From assembly GCA_965153355.1 (NCBI GenBank), contig OZ231126.1, positions 55,924,001-55,988,000 of the forward strand: a stretch of 64,000 nucleotides of DNA. The letters are read 5' to 3'. Source of the DNA: Flaccisagitta enflata. Its lineage: Eukaryota > Chaetognatha > Sagittoidea > Aphragmophora. Positions 43,710-54,976 of this stretch are shown piece after piece. The first letter of the stretch is position 1. The number at the start of each line of letters is the position of its first letter. Below the pieces are notes generated by a model. That model worked only from the letters and a program-made list of their open reading frames with translations, did not search any database and was not told where the DNA came from. Position numbers and translations under genes: made by a program.

Positions 43710-45070
43710 CACTGCTGGCGTAAGCGAGGAAATGATATCAAACATAATTTTCGGTATAAGTGGAACTATTAGGAATTGCACTGATCATAATGGTTTTTTT
43801 TATATTTCTACAATATTTTGGCCAAAATGAAGTTAATGCGGATGCAGAAAAATGCCCAATTTCAGGACAAAATGATGTCTAAAGAATGAAAGTATAAGAG
43901 TGCATTTCCCAGGCGCAGACATACAAAGCTTTGATTCTGTATCAATAGAAGGAACAATTGTGGGATGGAATTGGAAAATGGTGGTGTAAATGCGAGAATG
44001 ATGCCGTAACGTATTTTCACGGATGAATGGAAGTCAAATTATCTGAAACTGCATGGATTCAATGTACAAGGGGGTTTCAATTTTCCTCCGCAAAGATGAA
44101 AATTTAGCACAATAAAGGTTAATTTTGGAACAGAGATGAGGTTTGGAGAGAGAAAAAAAGAGACTGCATTTCTGCGACGCCGACCTTTAAAAAGGACTAC
44201 TATAGATGTGACAATTGTGTGATCGGACAAACGTTATTGTACACGAGGGGATGACACCAAAACATTTGTGGGGAAAAATGAAAGTCGAGAACTACACAGA
44301 CTCAACTTTGGCGTTTCCTATTTTCTTCCGCATTTTGACCGTTTTTGCCAAGAAGGGAAGCGTTGCAAAAGAACGCTCAATTTCAATTATGCAACGTTGC
44401 TGGATATTCTAGCTTTGTTGGTTTAGAAATGACAAACAAATCAGTAAAAATATCACCATGTTCAGTTCCGTGATTCGATTGACAAAACATTATTTCGGCA
44501 AAATACTAGTTCACTTTGACTCTTAAACCGTATGAGCAACAGACCTAGGATTGGTCTAGAATGAAAGAAAATTCGAAAATCTTTAAAATCACTTCTACAA
44601 AAAAACAATGAAAACATTTTTTTTTCTTCTAATTCTTTTAAAAACAAAGAAAGAGGTACAGTATTTTTTATTCTCGTTACAATCAACTTTGACATTCTTG
44701 ACCACCCCTTCTTCATCCTAATGTCACTTCTAAACATATAAAGTTAGGTCAGCCAGCAAGGTCCCATTTTGATGATCCTTCTCAGAGCTTTCAAATGGTC
44801 ATGGCTTTTGCTATGTTTTCTTTATTGCTTGACTATATAACACTGACAAACATATTTTGTCCCATTTTTTTTGCCATAGTTACTACAACTTCATACTACA
44901 TAACTGCATACTACAACTTCATACTACATATATTCTACATACTACATACTACATACAACATTTATTTCAGTTTGGGTATAGTGAGGGATATTGTTCCACT
45001 TTTCATACATACTACAACTTCCTACTACATACAATCCACTACATACCAGTAATGGCGGCTGTCGCCGTGA
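43710..45070. other. Spacer with an old ~270-bp duplication and a CATACTACA patch
   Basis: Segments about 43910-44050 and 44180-44310 share order of ACAATTGTG..GAT, GATG..CCNNAAC and ATGAAAGTC..TCAA, suggesting an old tandem duplication. 44885-45045 contains several CATACTACAACTT-type units. No gene supported. Confidence 0.4.
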
Positions 45071-45829
45071 GGAAAAAAGTCATCAAGCGTTGACCCAGCA
45101 CTACACCAGCTTTGTCTTCAGAAAAATAGGACTGAGCCAAATGAGCTAGATGAGCTAAGATATTCAAAATCACTCAACCAGACAACCAGCTCTTTTCTTG
45201 CTGGCTTATGCTTTCTTGTATTTACATGCTTAAATCATAACATTTATTCATCATTTCAAAATGAAAAAAAAGCAAGCTAAATGAGCTAAGAAATAGGCTT
45301 AATGGCGCTAGAATATTCAAAACACCTTCACAGATGAGCAACTCTGCTCACCACTGTGCTACTTTCTTGTATTTGTATGTGCAAACGTAACATCAAAATT
45401 TATTCATTTATCGCATTATAAACCAGAAAAACAGACTGAGCTAAATGAGCTAAATGAGCTAAAATGCTCAAAAACACCCTCACAGATGAGCAGATATGCT
45501 CATGAACATGTTTTCTTGTATTTGCATGCTCAAACAAACATAAATACACTCCTTTTTTGATCCTACTCAAAATCATAAAAAATCGGAAAAAATTCAATTA
45601 CTTGAATTTCATAAATAAATCTTTAAAAATTCATAGCATTCTGCTTGTTACCGTAGGCATTCTGCTTGACGCAAATGACAAATAGAAGAGAATTATCAAA
45701 TTTACTTACCCTATCAATTTCGTCGAGGTGCAATCAGTCGATTGGAGGCTAACTTTAGCATAAGAAAATTAAAACCCTGTTTCTCTTGGATATGTCAAAA
45801 AAGTCGAAGACTGACTTCGACTTTTTTCC
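45071..45829 (-). mobile_element. Family C3 element copy 3 with ~150-bp tandem repeats
   Basis: GGAAAAAAGTCA (45071-45082) preceded by hairpin GGCGGCTGTCGCCG (45055-45068), and CGACTTTTTTCC (45818-45829) at the end of a hairpin beginning AAAAAAGTCGAAG (about 45797). The interior has three diverged copies (about 45125, 45275, 45430) containing GAGCTAAATGAGCTAA, AAACACC.TCACAGATGAGCA and TTTCTTGTATTTGCATG, followed by about 270 bp related to copies 1 and 2. Confidence 0.72.
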
Positions 45830-46060
45830 CGATTAACTACCTATTACATACGACATAAAACATAATTCATGAGCTTGTTTAGTATAGTGGCAGTCCACCA
45901 TAACAACCGTTACAACAACAACAACAACAACAACAACATCATCAGAATAATTACATGATTACATGATTAAAGAATTACCTAACTACATTATTACATAACA
46001 ACATAATTACATGATTCATGAGCTTTTTTAGTATAGGGGCAGTCCACAACAACAACCGAT
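45830..46060. other. Spacer containing two partial copies of an ACAACAACC segment
   Basis: CATGAGCTTGTTTAGTATAG (45869) and CATGAGCTTTTTTAGTATAG (46017) each followed by GGCAGTCCAC and CAA repeats: a ~148-bp duplication. Confidence 0.6.
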
Positions 46061-46068
46061 ACAACAAT

Positions 46069-46124
<56 letters not shown>

Positions 46125-46133
46125 AACAACAGC

Positions 46134-46164
<31 letters not shown>

Positions 46165-46213
46165 GCAACAACAACAACAACAACAGCAACAACAACAACA
46201 ACAGCAACAACAT
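46061..46213. repeat. (CAA)n array
   Basis: CAA with CAG interruptions; homopolymer frames are artefacts. Confidence 0.95.
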
Positions 46214-46522
46214 AACAAGGGTCATACATGCCCAGGAGTCAAGTTAGTGAGCTGTTCCATAAAAGTTTAGAACCATAGCATAGGGAAGTTCTCATCTCGA
46301 GCCATTCATTCAGCCCAAACCCATGCCTTACACAATAGAATCTGATTCTCAACATCTGCAATTCAAGCTCGAAGGCCTAGAATGCCAACCAAAGCCTCAA
46401 AGTGTATTATGACCCGTCCCCGTTAGATTCTAGGGCAAATGTGTGTGTTTAAATTTCTAAGAGAGTTGTAGCAGTGCAGCGGAGTAAAAATCCAAATCAA
46501 TTAATGTACAGAAAGGGATATC
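46214..46522. other. Unannotated spacer
   Basis: Nothing recognised. Confidence 0.4.
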
Positions 46523-46840
46523 TTTTTAGATGCGTCCTCGCATCTCTATAATAGGCTGTGTCCTTTGGTCATTTGGTTGGTCGGTTGGTCATTCATTTAA
46601 AACATGGTCGGTTGGTCAGTCGGTTGGTTGGTTGGTAACGCATTCATTAAAAACATCAAAATCAAGCATTTTTTCAACAGAAAAGTGGTTCTGACCTAGT
46701 AAAAGAAGCATACATCTAGTAATTCATTCATTAAATTATTCATTCATTCACAAATGACATTTATTCAGAAAAAAAAACATTCATTCATAAAAAAACGTTC
46801 ATTCAAAGAGGACGCATCGTTGGCCTACTTGGCCTTGTTT
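46523..46840 (+). mobile_element. HBE element, subtype M, complete
   Basis: T5, hairpin AGATGCGTCCTCGCATCT (46528-46545), CTATAATAGG, GGTTGGTCGGTT tract in two blocks, ATTC-rich interior with AACGTTCATTC, then AGAGGACGCATCGTTGGCC and TACTTGGCCTTGTTT. The distal GAGGACGCATC is the exact inverse of GATGCGTCCTC (left arm plus loop). Confidence 0.85.
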
Positions 46841-46844
46841 GCTT

Positions 46845-46922
46845 CTTTTCGAGATTTTCAACTCGAGCGTGACTGACCGGCAGACAGAGCTAGTTATAGA
46901 GGTGCTATGGCGCACCTAAAAA
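46845..46922 (-). mobile_element. HBE 5' end, subtype K, abutting another element's 3' end
   Basis: Minus strand hairpin AGGTGCGCCATAGCACCT (46900-46917), CTATAACTAGC, TCTGCCGGTCAG, then TCACGCTCGAGTTGAAAA running into the inverted 3' end of 46523-46840. The same arrangement recurs at 47207-47287. Confidence 0.7.
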
Positions 46923-46974
46923 TGAGAATAACGACAAAGACAATGACTATGATTATGATCATGATTATGACCAT

Positions 46975-47015
46975 GACGACGATGATGATGATGATGATGA
47001 TGACGATGATATAAT
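46975..47015. repeat. (GAT)n run
   Basis: GATGATGAT units within a GAC/GAT-rich stretch (46925-47030). Confidence 0.85.
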
Positions 47016-47040
47016 GATGATGAAAAACCATTTTCAGTGA

Positions 47041-47201
47041 TTTTAAGTTGCGGACACGCAACTCAATAGGAGGCTTTGTCCGTCCGTCGGTCCGTTGGTC
47101 GGGCCGTTGGTCGGGCCGTCACGCTCAATTGAAGTGGGGAAAACGCGCATTGCGCCCCCTGCCCGCAATCACAACTGGTGGCCGTGTATCCGGCCTTGTT
47201 T
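47041..47201 (+). mobile_element. HBE element, subtype W, complete
   Basis: T4, hairpin AGTTGCGGACACGCAACT (47046-47063), CAATAGGAGGCTTTGTCCG, GTCGGTCCGTTGG tract, GCGCCCCCTGCCCGCAATCA and CTGGTGGCCGTGTATCC, then GGCCTTGTTT. Confidence 0.82.
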
Positions 47202-47206
47202 ACTGT

Positions 47207-47286
47207 TTCTTGATATTTTCAACTCGAGCGTGACGGACCGACCAACAGACAGTACCTCTTATAGAGGTGCTATGGCGCACCTAAAA

Positions 47287-47287
<1 letters not shown>
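47207..47287 (-). mobile_element. HBE 5' end, subtype K, second copy of the fusion
   Basis: Nearly the same as 46845-46922: AGGTGCGCCATAGCACCT on the minus strand, CTATAAGAGG, TCGGTCCGTCACGCTCGAGT, TTGAAAATATCAAG, then the inverted 3' end of the W element. Confidence 0.72.
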
Positions 47288-47357
<70 letters not shown>

Positions 47358-47373
47358 GGCGAGGCGAGACGAC

Positions 47374-47434
<61 letters not shown>
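47288..47434. repeat. (GA)n then (GAC)n microsatellites
   Basis: GA 47288-47354 and GAC 47380-47434. Confidence 0.96.
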
Positions 47435-47699
47435 TTGACTAACGCAATGATTCTTAAATAGGTGGGACAATGGCAACAACCAAATCGCGTTCTCCCGCGG
47501 AAATCGCGCTTTCATCGCCTTCAACAACGAAGATGGCGTTTTAGACCGAACTCTCAGCACAGGACTTCCGGCGGGCGCCTACTGTGACGTCATGTCCGGT
47601 GACCCAACCAAAACCGGATGTACCGGCAATGTCGTCAACGTTGATGGCGCCGGAAGAGCGCACATCGTCGCCAAACCCGCCAGGTGTGTGGGATGTTGT
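47435..47699. other. Spacer
   Basis: GC-balanced unique-looking sequence. Short frames on both strands; none recognised. Confidence 0.35.
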
Positions 47700-47725
47700 G
47701 TTTGTTGTGTGTGTGTGTGTGTGTG

Positions 47726-47813
<88 letters not shown>

Positions 47814-47815
47814 GT
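47700..47815. repeat. (GT)n microsatellite
   Basis: GT with one GCT interruption. Confidence 0.97.
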
Positions 47816-47912
47816 TAGGGCGGCTACCTGAAGGGTGAATTTGGCTCAAAATTTAAAATTCCACCACCATCTAACCATACATGCTAAGCCGTATTTGAGC
47901 AGTAAATCAGAT

Positions 47913-48040
47913 AAGCAGAGGTCGGTATTTGATCAAGAAACCCGCACGGCAACACAATGGTATATGAAAGCAATTTAACACCCATTGAAACTCTATAGTG
48001 TTGCCGTGCGGGTTTTCTTTCCAGGTACCGATCTCCACTT
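47913..48040. repeat. Foldback, ~128 bp
   Basis: AAGCAGAGGTCGGTATTTG..AAGAAACCCGCACGGCAACA pairs with TGTTGCCGTGCGGGTTTTCTT..GTACCGATCTCCACTT; 18 contiguous bases, AAACCCGCACGGCAACAC on the left, pair almost perfectly. The loop is about 30 bp. Confidence 0.75.
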
Positions 48041-48126
48041 GCCTCAATTCCTTTTTAAACGCGACGTAGAGTGTATAGTTAGTTGGCTGAGGCATTTCTG
48101 GTGACCCTCAGAGCGCTTTGCCCTGG

Positions 48127-48458
<332 letters not shown>

Positions 48459-49198
48459 GCCGACATTCTGTGTGCGCCAACAGCTTCATGACCAACACTC
48501 GTTTAAAGATGAAATTATATGCAATCATGACCAAAACTTTTTAAAGAATAATGATGAATAAGGGATGTTTGTGACAAAGACTAATTTCTACACTAAAACC
48601 ATCCTTCAACTTACTAAGCAATCGCAAAAATCAATTTCACAATTTCTACTTACTAAATATGAATACGATCAAGGTGATGCAATGGTTTTTCCTTTGCATG
48701 CACACATGCCCAATAACCATGACCAAGTAAAACTGAACAAGTACCGCCGATGTATCACGATACCGGGCAGCGTTTGAACAAAGCATAAAAGGATTTTTGT
48801 CTGAAAATGGAAAGGTAGAAAGCAACATAGTAGCAATTAGACCAATTGTTTCGATCTCTAGCAATTGCAAAAACAGTTCAGTCAACGTAATGGAACAGCA
48901 ATAAATATAGCACGAGAACAGTTGTTATCCAAATGTAAATCGAGAAAAGAGGCTTCGCTAATTTTATAAGCGACTAGTACAGTGATCAATCAATATTTTT
49001 CTTCTCTTTTTCATTTTGTTTTGTTTTTTGTTTTTTTTTTTTTCCATTATTTCACTTCCTTTGTCTTTTTCCTTTCATTCGTATCGTTTTTCAGATCACA
49101 TCAATTAATAGAATAAAAGATAGCCAATTTACTCGGGAAGCCAAATCCATAATTCACCACAAGTTTTCAGATGAGCCGAGACAAAAACGCGACACCGC
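48459..49198. other. Unannotated spacer
   Basis: No gene recognised; T-rich run at 49005-49045. Confidence 0.4.
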
Positions 49199-49612
49199 CT
49201 ATTCATTCTGTCCACGCTGCGAGTTCTGCCATTCACACACACGGCACCCCCTTTCCGTACAGACAAACCGGGCATAGTCAGACAGAAAAGCCCCCCTGGA
49301 CCTACGTTTGAAAGCCCCAAGGGAAGGAACCCCCCTCATCTCATCCGGAACCGTGTCCCACTCCTTAGGTACCCTATAACCCACCGACCCGTGGTCCCTT
49401 GTAGACAGGAAAAGCCCGGAGCCCGCCGCCCTAGTGGCGTGGCCATGCACACCACCCACCCTTCTCAACATAGCCGCCTGGTTCTCCGGCAGCTGACCCC
49501 TACAGAAGCGCCACGCATGCACCCGCAGTTGCTGCCGGTAGAGGTCACCCACCTTCAGCATCCCATGCGTGAGGATGAATAAAGGACCTGACAGATAGAC
49601 AAACGTTGGTAG
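49199..49612 (-). pseudogene. 5'-truncated non-LTR reverse transcriptase, C-terminal tail
   Basis: A minus-strand frame open from about 49612 reads LTHGMLKVGDLYRQQL, then LPENQAAMLRRVGGVHGHAT and REWDTV-type VGYRVPKEWDTVPDEM, then LGAFKRRSRGAFL to a stop at 49199. The order 'H-x-H-x-TR', 'W-(D/N)-x2-P-x-E-(M/I)-R' and 'FKRR' is the usual C-terminal end of LINE reverse transcriptases such as Jockey/CR1-like types. Catalytic domain and endonuclease are absent, so this is a dead 5'-truncated copy. It differs in composition (GC- and Arg-rich) from the fragment at 30974-31487 and so belongs to another family. Confidence 0.72.
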
Positions 49613-49967
49613 GGACTACGGAGGGGAAGGCTCAGCTCGGGAAGATCGCCATGCAAGCGATCAGGTGACAAATGGAGGCGAGTGCTCGCATTTCATAATC
49701 TTCTTATCGCAAATAAAGTAAGAATAGAGAGTGCATAATGAATCGTGACTTACCGTCGCTGTCGCTGTCGACATCGCTCTCGCTGCTGCGGAACCATGTT
49801 ATGGCGGCCATTACCTACAGAGGATGGCTTGGATGGGTAGAGGAATGAGACGAGAAGGATGAGGTGGTGAAATAGTAGTGAAATAGAGGTGATACCGGCG
49901 TATAGAAGGAAGTAAAGGAGGAGCGATGGCATGCGGCAGCTCGATTTAGCCAAAGGTCCTTCACCGT
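49613..49967. other. Unannotated spacer
   Basis: GTCGCTGTCGCTGTCG at 49755-49772 is the only repetitive patch. Confidence 0.4.
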
Positions 49968-50110
49968 GGTAACGCTGTCGCCGCCGAGTTCGCCATTGCA
50001 GTTATCGTTGCTATTCGTATAACTGTCACTGTCACCATCGCCGCCTCAATCGCCGACACTGTCACCATCGCCGCCGCAATCGCCGTCACTGTCGCCGTCG
50101 CCGTCGCTTC
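49968..50110. repeat. ~30-bp minisatellite, GTC/GCC rich
   Basis: Units such as CACTGTCACCATCGCCGCC followed by CAATCGCCG repeat two to three times (50025-50110) within a wider GTCGCC-rich stretch. Confidence 0.7.
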
Positions 50111-50205
50111 ATTATCATTATTGGCGAATTTTCTTCCTTATCATGTGGTTGAGACTTGAGAGGAGCGTTGACGTGAGTCTTGTTATCGGACTTGACTTTT
50201 GCGTC

Positions 50206-50361
50206 TTTTTAGTCGCGTGCACGCGACTCTATGACCCACTCTGTCCGTCTGTCCGTCGGTCCGTCCGTCTGTCCGTAAGGTCCGTTGGTCGGTCACCCTT
50301 AGCTTTTTCACCGCTCCTGCCCACCTGTACGCAACTTCGGCTCGTGTATACGGCCTTGTTT
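50206..50361 (+). mobile_element. HBE element, subtype R, complete and short
   Basis: T5, palindrome AGTCGCGTGCACGCGACT (50211-50228), CTATGACCCACTCTGTCCG, TCCG/TCTG tract, CCGCTCCTGCCCACC, TGTACGCAACTTCGGCTCG, TGTATACGGCCTTGTTT. Here the distal arm (GTACGCAACT) has drifted from the hairpin. Confidence 0.8.
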
Positions 50362-50691
50362 TTTTACGCTTACTGAAGTGTCCAAGTCATCTTAATCAGA
50401 CAGTTTGACAGCAATATTGTCGTCGATGATGAATGGAGAATTAGGAGATGAATGAAGGTCATGATCAGATGGAGGACCAGGATCGCGTGGAAAGGAAGGT
50501 GGTCGGGAAAGGGAGATCAGGGAAGAAGCCAGGGGAGGAATCATGAGGACAAGATGTCACGCACCAGTGCAGTGACTGGTATTAAGTGCCGTAGTAGGCC
50601 GTTCGAATGTCCCGTATTGCCTATTGGATCACTGTTAGCTTCAACGCGGACTAACAGTAGCAACAGAAAATTAGACTTTCATTTTTTCATG
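50362..50691. other. Unannotated spacer
   Basis: No gene. 50652-50690 is repeated inverted at about 51028-51066. Confidence 0.4.
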
Positions 50692-50886
50692 TTTAGGTTG
50701 CGGACACGCAACTCTATAAGAGCTTTTGTCCGTCTGTCCGTCAATCCGTCCGTCAAAGTAACCATGATTCAAAGGGTGGAAGAGCAGGCGTTTTAGATGC
50801 CTTTTTGGTTGGGGTGTGGATGGGGGTTGGAAGCCCCTGCCCACCCGTCCGCAACGATATTATGACCGCGCATCACTTGTTTTTTT
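50692..50886 (+). mobile_element. HBE element, subtype W, complete
   Basis: Hairpin GGTTGCGGACACGCAACT (50696-50714 region), CTATAAGAGC, TCCGTCTG tract, GGGGGTTGGAAGCCCCTGCC, CACCCGTCCGCAACG, and 3' end ACCGCGCATCACTTGTTT. GTCCGCAAC is the inverse of GTTGCGGAC. Confidence 0.78.
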
Positions 50887-50983
50887 ACAGTTCTTAGGTT
50901 CTTTAACGAATTGCACTATTTAGTATCTACTTTCCTGATCAAAGACAACTTCTGAAGCAGATTTAATGACGTTTATCATTAAG

Positions 50984-51022
50984 AAAAGCCACTCATAGAG
51001 CTGCATGTCCGCAACTAAAAGG
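50984..51022 (-). mobile_element. HBE 5' hairpin remnant inside an inverted duplication
   Basis: Minus strand TTTTAGTTGCGGACATGCAG and CTCTATGAG. The next bases outward (to about 51066) are the inverse of those just upstream of the 50692 element, including AATTTTCTGTTGCTACTGTT. Confidence 0.65.
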
Positions 51023-51256
51023 ATGGATTGTGAATCAAATTTTCTGTTGCTACTGTTTGGAAGTATGTTAGACTTTTGAGTCGCCTGAAAAGTGTCAGAA
51101 TTAGAAGCATCCAATGGTTCGGAGAAGCGTTCTCACTTAAGTTAAGTGACCGATGTCGTGTTGTGCGTGGTACTGCTGTAGTTTCATTACCTCTGTTGCT
51201 AGTTCCATCATTTTGGCTCCATGATTTTCTTTGATTCTGAAGGCGTTTTCGCTTTT

Positions 51257-51505
51257 TTTTTAGTCGCGTGCTACTCGACTCTTTAAGCCACTTTGTCGGT
51301 CTGTCGGTCGGTCCGTCGGTCGGTCCGTCATAAAGTCGTTTTTAAGGCTTTTTATCACATTTTTGATGGCTCTAAATGGCAGAGAAGAAACTTGGAGGAG
51401 TAAAAAGCCTTTTAAAAAGTGCTTGTGAAAAAAGTTTTTGTCCGTCTGTCTGCCTGACATTTTTTGAAAGTGCCGACGCACGCGACTTAGGTCTAATGAC
51501 CTTGT
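51257..51505 (+). mobile_element. HBE element, subtype R, complete
   Basis: T run, hairpin AGTCGCGTGCTACTCGACT (51262-51280), CTTTAAGCCACTTTGTCGG, TCGGTCCG tract, interior, GACGCACGCGACTTAGGTC and TAATGACCTTGTTTT. The distal end forms GGTCTAATGACC as second hairpin. Confidence 0.8.
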
Positions 51506-51874
51506 TTTCCGTTGAGCTTGAGAAAGTATAGTTCAAAATGAAGAAATTAGAAATCCTCCTTAGTTTATTTTGATGGATGAGGGGCTGAGGGCCAAGGGGT
51601 ACATGGTTGACGTGAGATGGAGAAATAGTAAGAGACATGTCCTGATTTTAAAAACATCATATCCCTACTGTGAGGGCAGTAGAAAGAATATTCCAAATTA
51701 CAGAAGACATAAATAGACATCATCAAATAAGTGATTCAGACATTTCTTTTTTCAAAATTTCTATGCGAATAATGCTGTAACATGTGGTTATGAAATGAAA
51801 ATATTAAACGTATTGCATGGTTTGATATTGCTGATAAAGCGAAAACATGGTAGAGATGCACAATTTAAGCAGAC
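51506..51874. other. Unannotated spacer
   Basis: Nothing recognised. Confidence 0.4.
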
Positions 51875-51927
51875 AGACAGACTGCCCTCTGGCCGATTAA
51901 CTGAAGTAGCGTGTCCGCAGTAAAATG
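51875..51927 (-). mobile_element. Degenerate HBE 5' end
   Basis: Minus strand TTTTACTGCGGACACGCTAC, then CAGTTAATCGGCCAGAGGGC and TCTGTCTG. Hairpin partly eroded; no 3' end. Confidence 0.4.
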
Positions 51928-53283
51928 AAGCCGCAATTAGAGAAAAATTAGCCAAAAAACAAGAAATAGCAACACCAGAGCGGAAGTGAATAAATCATTC
52001 AACTTGCACGAACTGTGGCCTCGGAGAAAAGGAAGGACCATCAATCAGATCAACAATGGTCACTGTAGTTCTGCATGAATCGGAATTGTTTCCCTTTATC
52101 TGACTTGCTCACGTCCGTGTTCCGATGAAGGTAGAAGAGAGAATCCTCAAAAAAGAAATAACTTTCCATTTTCTCAGAAACTACGACACCGATCCTATTG
52201 TGGCGATCCATGTCAACGCCAAATCCGGGGGTGGCAGCAGCAGCGGCGGCGGCGGACCCACCAACCCCCCACCTGTTGGCGGAGACTGCAACAAAAACGA
52301 GTCAGAGAGAGTCGAATGTGGATTTTTTGGAATACAACAACACCAGTGTGAAGGTGAGGGAGAGTTATCGAGTGAGTGAGTGGGTGAGTGAGTGACAGAC
52401 CGATAGACGGAAACGGACAGACGGAAACAGACAGAAACATTTAGACAGACAGATAAACTGACAGAAACTCAACACATCCAGACAAACAGACGAAATGTAG
52501 GAACGACAGACAGACAGGCCCATTGACCTGCCTAAAATACTACCCAACTCATCAGTCTTGCTCCGTTTCTTTCCCAGGCAAAGGATGTTGTTGGAAACCG
52601 TCTTCTCGAAATGGCGTTCCTTGGTGCTTCAACAAATAAAATGCTGAAAGTATATACTATATAAACTGTAAACATTAGACAGCAAATTTATCGAGCGACT
52701 TTTCCCGTATGCAAGTCTCGTCTTGATGGCGTCACTCAAGTCCTTAATTAGTTCAGATTGTATCTGTTCAACGCGTCTGTTTTCCTTGTCTGTCTATTTT
52801 GTTTTCGTCTTATTAAAAGCAATGTTATTGTTTTCTTCTACATTTTCTTCCATATTGCAAAACATTAGAAATCAAACCGACAAACCAACCTAAACAGTTT
52901 CGGCATATATTTGAGTTTAAGACAAGGAGAAGTACGCCTTTGCAGTCAAGTACAGTCGTGCACTCGTGCATAGACACTTGCAGTATCACCCACGCATTTG
53001 TAATCTAACACAATTTGCACACAGCCACACACACGCTTGCAGTCTTGCATACACCTTTTTTTGCAGTCACGCACACCCACTTGCCGTCTTGTACACGCAC
53101 TTGCACACGCAAGTTGCGCATTTTAAAGGTCGAGGCATGCGCATGCGCATGCGTATTCGAATCTCGAAAGACCTCCTTCACCCGACTCTCATCGATCACA
53201 AGAAAGACGAGATCCCAAAATTATTGTGAATATTTTTACGAAACCATTTCCCGTTCAATGTTTTTTTTTATATCTTAATACTT

Positions 53284-53284
<1 letters not shown>
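51928..53284. other. Long spacer without supported gene
   Basis: Short GAGTGAGTGAGTGGG run (52370-52394) and CAGACAGA-like run (52395-52520); GCATGCGCATGCGCATGCG at 53134-53151. An 84-codon plus frame (52125-52379) has no recognisable domain. Confidence 0.4.

Positions 53285-53371
<87 letters not shown>
53285..53371. repeat. (CT)n microsatellite
   Basis: About 43 units. Confidence 0.97.
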
Positions 53372-53375
<4 letters not shown>

Positions 53376-53435
53376 GCAAATTTCATTTAGTTATTACAAA
53401 GTTAGCATTCAGGAAAACACACATCGTGGTTGATT

Positions 53436-53581
53436 AAAACAAGGCCGGATACACGGCCATCAGTTGCGGACGGGTGGGCGTTTTCCCACTTTTCGACTCG
53501 ATCATTACGGACGGACGGACGGACGGACGGACGGACGGACGGACAAAGCCTCTTATAAAGTTGCGTGTCCGCACCTAAAAA
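53436..53581 (-). mobile_element. HBE element, subtype W, complete
   Basis: Minus strand: AGGTGCGGACACGCAACT hairpin (53559-53576), TTATAAGAGGCTTTGTCCG, (TCCG)n, TCGAGTCGAAAAGTGGG, CGCCCACCCGTCCGCAACTG, ATGGCCGTGTATCCGGCC, TTGTTTT. Confidence 0.82.
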
Positions 53582-54096
53582 GGCAAGAATTGCTCCGTCG
53601 CTCACTTTTTTGCTCATACGCTTGCTCATTCTAAAATTCGAAGCTTGCCAAGTGGCTCTTTAAAAGAATGTGTCCGGCCGTCAGTAGATCCGTCTAGGTT
53701 GGTCTGAAACGGATTTTTTGGATGACGCGAAGTTCGCCGAATCAGTGATTTCTGAGCATAACTGCCCCTGCCCACGTGGGATCAACGATGTCATGTCGTG
53801 GACTTCCGGCCCCTGTCAAAATAAACTGCTGCTTCTTCCTCCGGGGGGCCCCCCCCCCCCACTTTGTGATTGTAACACTTAACTGCTGAACTCAACATCA
53901 ACGTGATCTAGATTTTGCCTGGTCTAAAAAAAGAAAAGAAAAAGACGACTGCAACTTGTTGAATACTTGCAAATTTTCAAAGTGACACTCCAAAGGATAA
54001 AGAGTGAGCAGATCGAATTGGCCAATAAATAGATGAAACTGATCAGTGTTCACTTATCTTACTGACAGTGGGTCTGTCTGTCATTAGTGTCTCCCT

Positions 54097-54100
<4 letters not shown>
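53582..54100. other. Spacer with a weak HBE-like remnant
   Basis: TGTCCGGCCGTCAG..GATCCGTC (53670-53695) and ACTGCCCCTGCCCACGTGGG (53760-53779) resemble HBE interiors, but no hairpin or terminus is clear. C10 run at 53850-53862. Confidence 0.35.
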
Positions 54101-54395
<295 letters not shown>

Positions 54396-54619
54396 TACTC
54401 TCCCGCTGAGCGCGTTTGTTTCTTTTCCTGTAAGTTCACAGACTCTTTAAATCTTCCTCGAGGGCCACGACTCAGTTTTTCGATGTGCATCATAATCAAA
54501 TCTGATAAACGAGCTCATTCGTGATAAATGCGAGCTCACGCCAACGGAAGCTTGTTTTATGTTGATGCAAGCATTTTCAAACTGTTTATGCATTCGTAAA
54601 TTATACATTGTTATGAACG

Positions 54620-54748
54620 TTTTTAGATGCGTCATCACATTTCCATATGAAGGTATCTCCGTCCGTACGCTGGTCCGTCCGTCCATATACCCGTTACGTT
54701 TGTTCCCAAATAATGCTGACGCATCGAGTTGTCCGGATGGGCCTGTTT
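54620..54748 (+). mobile_element. HBE element, subtype M, degenerate
   Basis: TTTTTAGATGCGTCATCACA (54620-54639), TTTCCATATGAAGG, CCGTCCGTACGC tract, GCTGACGCATCGAGTTGTCC, GGATGGGCCTGTTT. Confidence 0.68.
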
Positions 54749-54844
54749 GCAGTTATGTACTGAAAAAAAAATGCCTTCATTTTGCGAATATTTGCTAATT
54801 GATGCGACTTCGTATTGTTAAAGAATTTTTCGCGCTACCTCTTC

Positions 54845-54968
54845 TTTTTAGAGCGTCATCTATAAGGGGGCCTGTCCATCGGTCCGTCGGTAAGACTGTT
54901 ACACATCTTCTAAAAATAACGCGAGTTACGACTGATGACCTGTCGAGTTCCCGGGATGGGCTTCTTCT
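54845..54968 (+). mobile_element. HBE element, degenerate, second of three in a row
   Basis: TTTTTAGAGCGTCATCTATA, AGGGGGCCTGTCC, CGGTCCGTCGG, GTTACACATCTTCTAAAA, then ACGACTGATGACCTGTCGAG and GGGATGGGCTTCTT. Confidence 0.55.
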
Positions 54969-54976
54969 TTCTCCTG

